Notes: generated by a model not told the origin, from the letters alone. A stretch of 64,000 nucleotides of DNA from Methylocystis sp. KS32 (GCA_002862095.1 PHSQ01000002.1:248001-312000), one strand, 5' to 3'. Shown: positions 1 to 8,544, numbered from the stretch's first letter. Numbers and translations are program-made.

Positions 1-1
1 G

Positions 2-2059
2 CGCGAAGCGTCGTTTCACCATCTCGAAAAGAGGCTCGGGCCGTTTGAGCCAGCGCCAGCGCCGCTCGCACCGGTCATAGAAGAGGCTGCGCGGCGACCG
101 CGCGCGGCGGCTCCGGTCGATGACGAGGCAGCCAGATATATCGAGGAACGCGAGGCTTACAACGCAAAAAAACGGGCGGCGCGTGGCGAACTTGACGAAC
201 GCGTCGCCAAGCGAGAGGCGGAGCTAAAATTGGCTCAGGACGCGGAGCGCGCGGAAATCGCCGGGCGGTCGTGGAAAGGCAAAGGATCGGCCCTGAATGC
301 ATTACGTGCGGTTCTGGCCGACGCGCACAAGAGGCAGTCCGCCGAGTTAAAGGCCGAGATCTCAACGGAACGGAAGACGTTCCGATCGGAATGGCCGGAC
401 TGGCCCAATTTTGATGAATGGAATCGGGCGCTGGCGTCGTCCGACAGCGGCGGCGCGCAATCTCGAAAGGATGAGGGTATCGCCATGGCCTCAGGAACAA
501 CGCCCACAGAAAAGCAGGAGCAAACCGCACCCGTCAATACTCGCTATCTTATGCCAATTGTGGACCTTTTGAAGTTGCACGCAAAAGATCGCCTTGTATT
601 GATCGGAAAAATCCGGGACGCGATGAAGAAAGGCGACGAGAACGCAACGCGCGACGCGGCGGCGCAGGCTCTCGACAAACTTCAAGAATTGCACGGACGG
701 CAGATCGCGTCGGCTGGCGAGCGCGAACGAGCAGAGATTGAACTGGCCTACAAGGAGCGCCGAGAGCGCGAACTGAACGGCGGAGGATGGACTGGACGCG
801 GGGCCGAACGAAATGCGCTCGCTCACACAATCAAACAGGAATATGAGACGGCGCGAACTGATTCATTGAGGCGGCAGGGCGCATCTGCGACCGAGCGCGG
901 CGCCGCCTTCAATGAAATTCGCCGCGAATTTGGGTTTCCGTCCCCGTTCGCAACGACTCCCGCCCCATCCCCGGAACCGGCCAAACCGAAGCGTCCCAGT
1001 ATATCTTCGTCCGAATTTGAACGTATCAAACAGACTTCCCCCGAGCACTGGTTACAAAACGCGCGCGGATATGTAATCACTCGCAAACAGCCCCATAAAT
1101 TCTTCGCAAAAACGGGTAATGATGAAATATATCGCTGCGAACGTAAAGCAAATGGCGACTGGATGACTTTCACCAAATCCGGCGAGTGTGTAGGCAATAA
1201 CGTCACTCTCGCGAAATACGAGGCTGGATTACATGATTTGCTAGACGTAGCGGCGGCGTTTGGCGTCTACCCATCCGGTTATATTTCGCCTTCGCCGGGC
1301 CGGTCTCCGCCGCCAGCATCGCGGCCCGCGCCGGAGCCGGAGACGCCCGCGCCGCAGCCGCCGTTCGTTCCGCCTGTCGCCGCGACACCATCTCAGCGCG
1401 AAGCGGGCAGGCAATATCTCATTGAAAAAAGAGGGATTCCAGTCGAGATTGTCGAATTCGCAGAGCAGTGTGGATTCCTTTCTTATACGACCCATCAAGT
1501 CGCGTTCTGCGGCTTCGATGCCGATGGCAATATGCGGTCCGCGCAGCTTCGCCGGTTTGATGACTCCACGGTTCTAGAAAAAGGCGTAACCAGGGGGTCC
1601 GATCTTGGATTCCCCGCGTTGTTTGTTGGCGAGGACATTTCGCGTGTCGTCATTGCGGAGTCTGGGATATCCGCCTTATCTGTCCTGGCTATCGAGAGGG
1701 AAAATGGCCTCCGATTGCCGACCGTGATCTCGACGGGCGGGGTCGGCTCCCGATCGTGGACGAACAACGCGGAATCTCCGGCGCGAGCTGCGATTCTTGG
1801 TGTGCAAGCTGTCTTCATCGCGGGCGAAAATGAGAGCAGCGAAGCCAAGCAGCGTGAAAAGGACGGCGCGCGACTGGAAATGGCGCACAGAATTGCTGCG
1901 GCGACTGGTCGGGATCCTTTGATTCTGTATCCGCCCACGTTCGGAAGCGACGCCAACGACTTGCTGCTCGATAGCAAGATAGACCCCATCGACGACTGGC
2001 TTCACGAGTCGCCAAGATGGCCGTCTTCATTGGACAAGGGCGCATCACCGCCCGTTTGA
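2..2059 (+). CDS. Relaxase-type mobilization protein with C-terminal DUF3991/TOPRIM domain (5' end missing)
   Basis: The frame is open from the left window edge, so the N-terminal part, where a relaxase nickase domain would sit, is not visible. The 685 visible residues begin with charged, Pro-rich, coiled-coil-like sequence. The last ~230 residues match the DUF3991 plus TOPRIM_2 arrangement found at the C terminus of plasmid and ICE relaxases: YLIEKRGIPVEIVEFA, then the TOPRIM glutamate in VVIAESGISALSV, an acidic strand VFIAGENESSEA and DANDLLL near the end. The usual TOPRIM DxD appears here as ENE, so catalytic competence is uncertain. Such tails probably prime or process the transferred strand (inference). 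It converges with the ATPase gene across the large palindrome. Confidence 0.65.
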   Translation, partial: REASFHHLEKRLGPFEPAPAPLAPVIEEAARRPRAAAPVDDEAARYIEEREAYNAKKRAARGELDERVAKREAELKLAQDAERAEIAGRSWKGKGSALNALRAVLADAHKRQSAELKAEISTERKTFRSEWPDWPNFDEWNRALASSDSGGAQSRKDEGIAMASGTTPTEKQEQTAPVNTRYLMPIVDLLKLHAKDRLVLIGKIRDAMKKGDENATRDAAAQALDKLQELHGRQIASAGERERAEIELAYKERRERELNGGGWTGRGAERNALAHTIKQEYETARTDSLRRQGASATERGAAFNEIRREFGFPSPFATTPAPSPEPAKPKRPSISSSEFERIKQTSPEHWLQNARGYVITRKQPHKFFAKTGNDEIYRCERKANGDWMTFTKSGECVGNNVTLAKYEAGLHDLLDVAAAFGVYPSGYISPSPGRSPPPASRPAPEPETPAPQPPFVPPVAATPSQREAGRQYLIEKRGIPVEIVEFAEQCGFLSYTTHQVAFCGFDADGNMRSAQLRRFDDSTVLEKGVTRGSDLGFPALFVGEDISRVVIAESGISALSVLAIERENGLRLPTVISTGGVGSRSWTNNAESPARAAILGVQAVFIAGENESSEAKQREKDGARLEMAHRIAAATGRDPLILYPPTFGSDANDLLLDSKIDPIDDWLHESPRWPSSLDKGASPPV

Positions 2060-2087
2060 TCCGCCGACCGAGATTCCGTTTATCATC

Positions 2088-2116
2088 GGCGCGCCTACGG
2101 CGCGCCTGATTCTTTT
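2088..2116 (+). terminator. Rho-independent terminator of the relaxase-type gene
   Basis: Two GGCGCGCC octamers separated by TAC form an 8-bp GC stem (2088-2095 with 2099-2106), followed by TGATTCTTTT. It lies 29 bp after the stop codon. A second, looser inverted repeat follows (AGAGCGGG near 2117 with CCCCGCTCT near 2183-2191), then a GCGGGG/CCCCGC hairpin at 2201-2219. Confidence 0.6.
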
Positions 2117-2290
2117 AGAGCGGGAAAGAAAGTGGCGAGGGGGCTTCGGCCCCGGCCCGGCGGGAAAGAACGCGCGTTTTTTCCCCGCTCTAAAAAAGCA
2201 GCGGGGTCGAAGGCCCCGCGAGGATAACCTATTGAAAATGAATTGACACGGCCGATGAGGCGCGAGGAAACAGCCAGGAAAGGGCAAGGA

Positions 2291-2589
2291 TGTTCACGGT
2301 TTACCCCCGTAGGATGAAAACGGAAAACAGGCATCCTGCAAGCATCCTACGGGGGAATAAGCATATGAAAAGAAAGGTGTTTTTGACGTTACGTAGGATG
2401 AAGAGGAAAAAACCTCGCCTCTTCACGCGCGCGTCTTTCTATTAAACGCGCGCGTGAAGAGGCGAGGAAAAATGGTCCCGATCCTACGTAACGGTCGAAA
2501 GCGCAGTAAAAATATGGAGTTATTCCCCCGTAGGATGCTTGCAGGATGCCTGTTTTCCGTTTTCATCCTACGGGGGTAAACCGTGAACA
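2291..2589. repeat. 299-bp concentric palindrome with CGTAGGATG boxes (candidate origin-type structure)
   Basis: Three nested inverted repeats share one centre at 2440. The outer arms, 2291-2360 and 2520-2589, are 70 bp and perfectly complementary. The middle arms, 2387-2399 and 2481-2493, are 13 bp (CGTTACGTAGGAT). The inner arms, 2413-2434 and 2446-2467, are 22 bp around an 11-nt loop. The motif CGTAGGATG or its complement occurs six times (2308, 2342/2343, 2392, 2480, 2529, 2564), plus GCAGGATGC variants at 2331 and 2541. On the minus strand the inner hairpin is followed by six T (plus-strand A at 2407-2412), so it could also terminate transcription. It lies between two convergent genes, so it is not a promoter region. 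An origin of transfer or replication, or a Rep-type binding array, is my inference. Confidence 0.85.
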
Positions 2590-2600
2590 GTAATACGCAT

Positions 2601-2629
2601 AAAAAACGGGCGCCCAACGAAGGCGCCCG
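2601..2629 (-). terminator. Rho-independent terminator of the element's ATPase gene
   Basis: Arms CGGGCGCC (2607-2614) and GGCGCCCG (2622-2629) form an 8-bp stem. Read on the minus strand it is followed by six T (plus-strand A at 2601-2606). It lies 24 bp past the stop codon of the minus-strand ATPase gene and stops transcription just before the palindrome. Confidence 0.75.
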
Positions 2630-2652
2630 AAATGCCGACCGACGACGGCGCG

Positions 2653-4587
2653 TTACTCGCCGCTGTCGTCGTCAGCGGACTCCCACTCATATTCTTCGTC
2701 GTCGTCTTCGTTGCCTGACTCAGATGGCGTAAGGGAGAGATCAGGCGCGGACGGAGACGTAGCAGGAGAGTCGCGGAGCGGAGTTAACTTCCAACTGTCG
2801 ATGTGTTCCCTGCAGAACCACCTCACCACGCCGTGCGGAGACCCAGGTGCGCCGCGACCTGACGACGCTGGATCTCCGCATATTTCGCAGATGTGGTTCG
2901 GCGGTGGCGCCTTGAAGACGTTGGTTGCGGGCGGCGGAGAGCCGGGCGTCACATGGTTCCCGTCGATTTCAACGGAGTAGAGGGCGACACGTCGGGATGA
3001 CGAGGCGTCCCGCCCTGCGGAGACGATCCGGATGAGGCGTCCACTGTCCGTGACGTGCGGTTTCCCGGCGATCCCGCGCAGAAAATACCCTAGCTTGGTC
3101 GCATCGACCCTGGCAAATCTCCCAAAAAATGAAGAGGACGGCGCCACGGTCGCGCAAGCCTGATATAAATCCGTTTCAATCGGCGCGTTGTCGCCATCCA
3201 TAGCCATCGCCGTCGTAGCCAAATCATGGGCAGAAAAGCCCCCCGCGAAGTGTTTGCCACCTTTGCGTGCGAACCAGTCCGCTGCGGAGAGCACGAACGC
3301 CCGGAATCTCGACGATTCTTCGTCGTCGGACGCATGAACCTTCAGCGCCAGCAAGGGGTTTTCGCGTCCAAGCCAGACCAGCGCGCGCGGGACGACAGCG
3401 GACCAGTCTTCGAAACTGCTCATTTGATTTTGCAGAGGCGGCGCGAGTCGGATAGTCGCCGAAGCGATCGTCAGGGCGGCCGCGACGATTTCGGGTCTCA
3501 GCTTTTGCGCTTCAAGCATGAGTTCAGTCGGCGACCTCGAAAAGACGCGCGAATCAAGTCTTTGGAGCGCCTCCTGCCTGGACCGCAGAGTCCTGCGGTG
3601 CATATCCTCATCTACGGTCAAGTTATTGCCTGTAACGACGGTCAACATCTGTCGGGTGACGTGGTTTATAGTGAATCCAAGTTCGCGGTCTGACGAGCGC
3701 TTTTCAGTCGCTTTTATTGCCAAATCACCGCCGTTCAAGCGCCTGATGACATTGTCCACAATAACGGCTTCTTGCCCTTTAATTGCGGCCCCCGCGTAGC
3801 GCTTCATAAATTCTTCGTCGGAAAATCCGTGCGCTATAATCAGCGGCTTTTCCTGCGAGAAAGACATGATCGGCGAAGCAACTACGCTCGCGAGCAAAGA
3901 TTTGCCGGTCCCCTTTTGCGTCGCCGAGAATCCAAAAAACGGCGCGGGGCGCAGCCATGGCGCCGATTTCCAGATTGCGGCGGTGAGGAACACCGCCGAG
4001 GCGACAGAACGATCAACGTCGGCTACGAAGTTGAATTCTTTGATAAACTCCCAAAGGAAGTCGATGGCGGCAAGCGCGTCCTCGTAAGTCGGACTCGGTT
4101 TTATCAGCGAGTCCCAGTCGACGCCGCTCTTCACAATTTCAACACCTTCTCCTTCGACCATAGTGTAGCCCGGACGGTAGACAATATCGCCGCTCTTGAG
4201 CAGGACGGGCCGGTCGGAGACGACGGACAAGGGGCGGAATCCACGGCCAAGGAGGGGGGCAGTCAACAAAGCCGCGGCGGCGGCCAGAGGAAGGTCCAAG
4301 GGTTCGAGGATGACGTTATCTTTAGCTTTTTTCTCCTTCACCAGCCGATAAATCGAGCCGCTGTAGCGGATCATGTCATGAGCCTTCACCCGCGTCACAG
4401 TACCGTCCTTGACCTCAAGCAAGACAGGGGAGTCGTCGGGGGAAATAAAGATATTCGGCGCGTGCGAAAGGGCGTCAATGATGCTGTCTTGCGCCGAAAG
4501 GAAGCTCGACCCCCTGATTTTTATCTGCGGTGTCCATCCATTCCGGCGGCCAGGCGCAGCGGCGTTGTCATCATAATAATCAGCCAT
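2653..4587 (-). CDS. Replication-type P-loop ATPase/helicase of the integrative element
   Basis: The 644-residue protein has a Walker A motif TQKGTGKS at about residues 223-230 and a Walker B-like EAVIVDNV near 275, in the style of the primase-associated or D5-like helicases of plasmids, phages and integrative elements. The N-terminal ~170 residues have no recognised catalytic motif. Near residue 575 a CxxC...CxxH set (CEICGD then WFCREH) suggests a small zinc-binding module, followed by an acidic tail. The start has an upstream GGAG at good spacing. The likely role is unwinding at the element's origin, but no substrate can be read from sequence. The exact family is not certain. Confidence 0.6.
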   Translation of the reverse strand: MADYYDDNAAAPGRRNGWTPQIKIRGSSFLSAQDSIIDALSHAPNIFISPDDSPVLLEVKDGTVTRVKAHDMIRYSGSIYRLVKEKKAKDNVILEPLDLPLAAAAALLTAPLLGRGFRPLSVVSDRPVLLKSGDIVYRPGYTMVEGEGVEIVKSGVDWDSLIKPSPTYEDALAAIDFLWEFIKEFNFVADVDRSVASAVFLTAAIWKSAPWLRPAPFFGFSATQKGTGKSLLASVVASPIMSFSQEKPLIIAHGFSDEEFMKRYAGAAIKGQEAVIVDNVIRRLNGGDLAIKATEKRSSDRELGFTINHVTRQMLTVVTGNNLTVDEDMHRRTLRSRQEALQRLDSRVFSRSPTELMLEAQKLRPEIVAAALTIASATIRLAPPLQNQMSSFEDWSAVVPRALVWLGRENPLLALKVHASDDEESSRFRAFVLSAADWFARKGGKHFAGGFSAHDLATTAMAMDGDNAPIETDLYQACATVAPSSSFFGRFARVDATKLGYFLRGIAGKPHVTDSGRLIRIVSAGRDASSSRRVALYSVEIDGNHVTPGSPPPATNVFKAPPPNHICEICGDPASSGRGAPGSPHGVVRWFCREHIDSWKLTPLRDSPATSPSAPDLSLTPSESGNEDDDEEYEWESADDDSGE

Positions 4588-4723
4588 TTTCTGTCTCCGT
4601 TCGGTTCGAGGAGACGCTCGGCGGTAAAAAACGGCGCGCAGCTTGCAAAATTTCGCAATTTACGCTAAATAAGACCGTATCTGCTGATCCTCGTCACAGA
4701 GACACGGTCTATCTAGCGAGCGC

Positions 4724-4747
4724 CGCCCGGTGCTTCACCGCCGGGCG
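4724..4747 (-). terminator. Hairpin downstream of the AlpA-like gene
   Basis: Arms CGCCCGG (4724-4730) and CCGGGCG (4741-4747) form a 7-bp stem just past the stop of the AlpA-like gene. There is no clear T run, so terminator function is uncertain. The adjacent stretch 4672-4710 holds a second inverted repeat, AGACCGT/ACGGTCT, in the likely promoter region of the ATPase gene. Confidence 0.35.
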
Positions 4748-4752
4748 TCGCT

Positions 4753-5034
4753 TTAGCGATTGATGTGATTGTTATCCGTGTTTTTCTTTGGGCGCCCCCG
4801 CCGCTTGGCGCCTGCGGCTTCGAGACGCTGGGCGTGAACGACGAGCCAGTCTCGCACTTCGGACACGATATACCTTTTCATAAAGCATCCGAATCGGTGT
4901 ACCGGAAGTCCTTCTTTTTCCCGCCGTTCTAACGTCGATTGTGAGATAGCAAGGATCTTCGAAAGCTCGCGTTGAGTTACATACATCGCCGTTGTCGCAG
5001 AGCTATCCGCGGCGTCGTGCAGAGATGGAATCAT
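4753..5034 (-). CDS. AlpA/excisionase-like helix-turn-helix protein with AT-hook tail
   Basis: This is a short DNA-binding protein of the AlpA/MerR-like class that integrative elements use as excisionase or transcriptional activator of the integrase. The winged helix lies at about residues 17-70: MYVTQRELSKILAISQSTLERREKEGLP, then a wing and YIVSEVRDWLV. The C terminus carries KRRGRPKK, an AT-hook-like basic motif. Neither the ATG at 5034 nor the internal ATG at residue 17 (4986) has a clear Shine-Dalgarno sequence, so the start is uncertain. It sits between the integrase and the ATPase, all on the same strand, as in many tRNA-integrated islands. Confidence 0.7.
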   Translation of the reverse strand: MIPSLHDAADSSATTAMYVTQRELSKILAISQSTLERREKEGLPVHRFGCFMKRYIVSEVRDWLVVHAQRLEAAGAKRRGRPKKNTDNNHINR

Positions 5035-5294
5035 CTGTAATCACATCGTGCTGGGTGGGCGACAGGATTCGTCTGTGGTGGCCGACGCATTGCCGTACGG
5101 ACACATACGTAGCCTGCCAGCAGACTCCGCTCCCGCCTCCCAAGCGTGGTGGGGTTCCCAGCCCCACATGGCCGTCTGTCAGCGGCTTTGCTCTATAGCG
5201 GAACCGTGCCGCACAGCGGCACCCGCGCCTCAGCGCGCCGACCTCATGAATGAGGCCGGGGAATGAATACAGAATGCGCTATCTTTACCAATTG

Positions 5295-6497
5295 TCAATC
5301 TTTTTTATTTTTATTCAGAAAATTCCCCCAGTCGTACATCAACAGGCGCCGCTTTTCGAGGCCGTCCCCTCGCCGGTAGGCGCGTTCGACCTCATTCCCG
5401 ATCATATGAGCCAGGGCTGATTCGATGAGTTCTCGCGGATAGCTCGTGGCGTCCCCCGCCCAGTCTCTGAATGTACTCCTGAAGCCGTGCGCGGTAATGT
5501 CGGAACGTTTCATGCGTCTTAGCAACATCAAGAAAGCCATGTTCGACAGCGGCTTCCCTCTCCCCTGCCCTGGAAAAACGAAGTCCGACTCGCGCCGCGC
5601 CGCCGCCTCGCCGAGAATCTCAATCGCGGGCGGCGACAACGGAACTCGGTGCAGCGCGCCCGTCTTCATCCTCTCGCCGGGAATCGTCCATATCTGCTCG
5701 GATAGATTGATCTCGCTCCACGCGGCGCCGAGAACCTCGCCGGTCCGGGACGCAGTGAGGATCGCAAATTGCAATGCTCGGGCGGCGGCGCCTTCTTCCT
5801 TCGCGAGGGCCTGCATGAACGACGGCGCGTCCTTGTACGGCAAAGCTGGGTGGTGTCTTACGGTCTGAACCTTAGACAGCGCCGGCAACGCAAACTGCAG
5901 GGCGCCACGCCACAGGGCGGGGTTATCCCCCGAGCGATAACCGCGCGCGATGGCGTAGGCGAGGACCGATTCGACGTGGCGCCGGACACGCCCAGCCGTC
6001 TCAGGCTTGACGGTCCAGATAGGCTCCAGCATCGCGACGATCCGCTCTCGGCTAACTTCCGCGATCGGCGCCGATCCAAAGGCCGCGCCCGCGTAATAAC
6101 ATAGAGAATGCCGCCATATATAAAGTGTCTTTTCGGAACGCCAGCCGGCTTTGTGAGCCGCGACATATTCGTCCGCGACGTCTGTGAATGTCTTCTCGCG
6201 GGCGGAGGCGACCTTCGCGGCGCACTGTTCCGCGCGCCGTTGCGCGAGGGGGTCGACCCCATCCGCGCGAACCCGGCGAGCGCAATCGGCGCGCTCGCGG
6301 GCGGCGGCGAGGCTTATCGTGGGGTATGGCCCCAGGCCCATCGTCTTTATCGCGCCGTCGATCATATACCTCATGATCCACGACTTGGCGCCGGTTTTCG
6401 AAATCTGCAGGTAAAGTCCGTCGCCATCGGAATGAAGGGCGGGCTTCGTCAGCCCGTGAACCTGCTTTGCGGTCAATTTGTTACGCCGTCTAGCCAA
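5295..6497 (-). CDS. P4-type tyrosine recombinase (integrase)
   Basis: This is the site-specific recombinase that inserts the element at the tRNA-Leu. The N-terminal DUF4102 domain begins NKLTAKQVHGLTKPALHSDG and GLYLQISKTGAKSW. The central SAM-like domain is followed by the catalytic domain with TASRTGEVLGAAW (first Arg), HGFRSTFRDWA (HxxR) and a C-terminal AHMIGNEVERAYRRGD with the nucleophile Tyr. I place the start at a TTG at 6497, giving MARRRNKLTAKQ and 400 residues, the usual family size. A longer frame reaching 6683 would read through the tRNA 3' end and is unlikely. It faces away from the tRNA into the element. Confidence 0.9.
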   Translation of the reverse strand: MARRRNKLTAKQVHGLTKPALHSDGDGLYLQISKTGAKSWIMRYMIDGAIKTMGLGPYPTISLAAARERADCARRVRADGVDPLAQRRAEQCAAKVASAREKTFTDVADEYVAAHKAGWRSEKTLYIWRHSLCYYAGAAFGSAPIAEVSRERIVAMLEPIWTVKPETAGRVRRHVESVLAYAIARGYRSGDNPALWRGALQFALPALSKVQTVRHHPALPYKDAPSFMQALAKEEGAAARALQFAILTASRTGEVLGAAWSEINLSEQIWTIPGERMKTGALHRVPLSPPAIEILGEAAARRESDFVFPGQGRGKPLSNMAFLMLLRRMKRSDITAHGFRSTFRDWAGDATSYPRELIESALAHMIGNEVERAYRRGDGLEKRRLLMYDWGNFLNKNKKD

Positions 6498-6540
6498 CCT
6501 TACAAATCCGTTTCGCGCCAACCTTATAAAAAACCTTACA
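6496..6540. repeat. Three phased AACCTTA(C/T)A boxes upstream of the integrase start
   Basis: AACCTTACA occurs at 6496-6504 and 6532-6540, and AACCTTATA at 6520-6528, with 24- and 12-bp offsets. They overlap and precede the integrase TTG start and lie about 110-160 bp from the tRNA 3' end. They could be arm-type integrase sites or an operator for the integrase promoter. This is inferred from position and spacing only. Confidence 0.35.
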
Positions 6541-6653
6541 ACTGGATGACGTTTGACGCAATTTTCTGACGGCTCATGATACGCGCTGTTTCGCCTAACA
6601 CCCTGATTTAGCGCCTTTTTGACATTCTTTGACAGGTTGTGAAAAAAGGTGAG

Positions 6654-6738
6654 TGGTGCCCCTGGCCGGAGTCGAACCAGCACTCCTTGCGGAACTCGAT
6701 TTTGAGTCGAGCGCGTCTACCAATTCCGCCACAGGGGC
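6654..6738 (-). tRNA. tRNA-Leu(CAA)
   Basis: The minus strand reads GCCCCTGTGGCGGAATTGG at the 5' end and CCAGGGGCACCA at the 3' end, pairing as acceptor stem with encoded CCA. The anticodon arm is CTCGA-CTCAAAA-TCGAG, giving anticodon CAA. A variable arm and a T loop GGTTCGACTCC are present. Its 3' end abuts the integrative element and serves as the attachment site. Confidence 0.97.
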
Positions 6739-6879
6739 GCGGACAGGCTGCAGCCGTCGCGCGGCGCGGATATTAGCTTTGAAAACGCCGCCGTCAACCC
6801 GCCGTCAAGTTTCCATGCGTTAAACATTTCGCGCCCCGGCTCGCTTTCTTAGTTTCATGGCCGGTGCTATCGGTGGGCG

Positions 6880-7461
6880 ATGTTCAAAAAACTTTACCAT
6901 TGGACCATGTCGCTGGCGGCGAGCCGGCACGCTCAGCTTGCGCTCGCGCTGATCGCCTTCGCCGAAAGTTCGTTTTTTCCGGTTCCACCGGACGTGATTC
7001 TCGTGCCGATGTCGCTGGCCGAGCCGAAAAACTCCTGGCGTTACGCGCTTATTTGCACTGTGGCCTCGGTCGTGGGCGGGGCGCTCGGCTACGCAATCGG
7101 CGCGCTGCTCTACGACACCGTGGGCCAGTGGCTCATCCATCTTTATGGCTATGAAGCCAAGATGGACGCCATGCGCGAATTCTACGCCAAATGGGGCGCG
7201 ATCTTCATACTGGTGAAGGGCTTCACCCCCATTCCCTTCAAGCTGGTGACGATCTTCTCGGGTTTGTTCGCCTATAATTTCCCGCTCTTCATCCTGCTGT
7301 CGATCATTACGCGTGGCGGGCGCTTTCTCGTCATAGCGGCGGCGCTCAATCACTTCGGCGACCCAATCCGCGCGAAGCTGGAGAGTCACTTCGGCCTGTT
7401 CATGGGCTCCATGGTCGCTATCGTGGTCGGCGGCTTCGTCGTCGCGGTGAAGTTGTTTTGA
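6880..7461 (+). CDS. DedA/YqaA-family membrane protein
   Basis: The 193-residue inner-membrane protein belongs to the SNARE-associated/VTT superfamily, closest in style to YqaA. It has several hydrophobic segments with the re-entrant signatures SSFFPVPPDVILVPMSL and VKGFTPIPFKLVTIFSGL, the latter with the conserved K-G-F-T-P-(I/L)-P. Members of this superfamily take part in lipid translocation and membrane homeostasis, but the exact substrate here is unknown. The stop codon overlaps the dsbB start (TGATG), so the two genes are translationally coupled. Confidence 0.85.
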   Translation: MFKKLYHWTMSLAASRHAQLALALIAFAESSFFPVPPDVILVPMSLAEPKNSWRYALICTVASVVGGALGYAIGALLYDTVGQWLIHLYGYEAKMDAMREFYAKWGAIFILVKGFTPIPFKLVTIFSGLFAYNFPLFILLSIITRGGRFLVIAAALNHFGDPIRAKLESHFGLFMGSMVAIVVGGFVVAVKLF

Positions 7462-7979
7462 TGTCCCGGTTCGCCGCGATCACACGCGGAGGCGCCCCCG
7501 GCGCTTCCGCTCTTTTCATCCTGGTCGTGGCGGCGGCGACCATCGCCGGCGCATGGACGATCGAGGCGATGGGTTATATCCCGTGCGAGCTGTGCTTGCT
7601 TGGGCGCAAGCCTTATTATGTCGGCATTGGCCTCGCGGCGCTGACGGCCCTTTCGGCCTGGAGAGGCGCGAAGAGGCTGGCGCGTTGGGGCCTCCTCGGG
7701 CTCTCGCTGGTGTTTTTGGCGGGCGCGGCAATCGCTGCTTATCATGTCGGCGTCGAGCTCCACGTGTGGCCTGGTCCGACGGAATGTTCCGGCGCGCCGA
7801 CGGGCGCGCTCTCGGCGGACGATTTCATGGCGCAGCTAAAGCGGGTGAAGCCGGTGCGCTGCGACGCGCCGGCGTTGCTGGTGTTCGGTTTCAGCCTTGC
7901 TGCTTGGAGCGTTTTGGTTTGCCTTGGGCTGGCGGCTCTGGCAGCGTGGGGATGGCGGCGGGCGGGCGCGTCGGTTTGA
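7461..7979 (+). CDS. dsbB: Disulfide bond formation protein B
   Basis: DsbB is an inner-membrane quinone reductase that reoxidises periplasmic DsbA. This 172-residue protein shows four hydrophobic helices, the first periplasmic redox pair in YIPCELCLLGRKPYY (CxxC) and the second cysteine pair in the larger loop (GPTECSGAP and VRCDAP). The start is the ATG overlapping the upstream TGA. It forms a two-gene unit with the DedA-family gene. No dsbA is visible in the window. Confidence 0.88.
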   Translation: MSRFAAITRGGAPGASALFILVVAAATIAGAWTIEAMGYIPCELCLLGRKPYYVGIGLAALTALSAWRGAKRLARWGLLGLSLVFLAGAAIAAYHVGVELHVWPGPTECSGAPTGALSADDFMAQLKRVKPVRCDAPALLVFGFSLAAWSVLVCLGLAALAAWGWRRAGASV

Positions 7980-8043
7980 ATTGCATAGCGTGACGACCGC
8001 GGACACTCAATTTCGGTGAATTACGAATTACGGACAGACCTCT

Positions 8044-8181
8044 TAATTCTACTGCGTCATGAACGAATTTGTCGGCGGTTTCGTCATTGCGAGCTGAAGG
8101 CGTGGCAATCCAGGGGGCTGGCGTTGCTCTGGATTGCTTCGCTGCGCTCGCAATGACGGCGCTGGCCCGGCCCCAGGCCGC
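8044..8181. repeat. Family 1 miniature repeat, copy A (right end missing)
   Basis: It begins AATTCTACTGCGTCATGAAC, the left terminal repeat of family 1, then carries the core GTCATTGCGAGC...GGCAATCCAG and the inverse GGATTGCTTCGC...GCAATGACG. The right terminal repeat is lost where the consensus would read CTTCGTGACGCAG. Confidence 0.8.
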
Positions 8182-8544
8182 GATGGAGCCGTAATGGTCG
8201 CAATCGGCCATCGCGCCCGCGGAAGCACTTCCTGTAGCGGATGGGCGGCGCGCCAGGGTCGCGCGGATCTTCGATGGTCGAGAAGAGACTTAAGCCGCGA
8301 CTTTTCCTTGAACACAGCAAAGGCGAAGCTCATGGCGACGGATCCCCAATCAAAAGTCCGCCCAAAAAGAATCATACTTTTGGCAATCCGTTAACCGCCG
8401 CTAACCCGAATTCCGAGCCCTGGAGGGGCGCTGGGGCGTCGTTGACGTAAAGCCGCCGAATCTTTAAGCAGAGGGAGCGCCCAACTGGATGATCGCGACT
8501 GGATCGCCGCCAGGTCCGACGCAAGAGACTTTCCACGGGTAAGG
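8182..8544. other. Intergenic stretch without a supported gene
   Basis: The 363 bp after repeat copy A show no reading frame with convincing protein-like content on either strand. The last ~100 bp probably hold the promoter of the SxtJ-like cassette, but I cannot point to a clear -35/-10 pair. Confidence 0.5.

Larger units (their letters stand above)
1..6653. mobile_element. Right end of an integrative (probably mobilizable) element at tRNA-Leu
   Basis: The block between the left window edge and the tRNA-Leu(CAA) gene has a coherent mobile-element gene set: a relaxase-type protein with a TOPRIM tail, a replication-type ATPase, an AlpA-like DNA-binding protein and a P4-type tyrosine integrase. 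The integrase lies next to the 3' end of the tRNA gene, the classic attachment site of this integrase class. Ordinary chromosomal genes begin on the other side of the tRNA. The left boundary and second att copy are outside the window. No type IV secretion genes are visible, so whether it is self-transmissible or only mobilizable is open. Confidence 0.8.

Noticed and set aside
6498..6683. N-terminal extension of the integrase to an ATG at 6683
   Set aside because: It would translate the 3' end of tRNA-Leu and a low-quality stretch; the family N terminus begins at the TTG at 6497.
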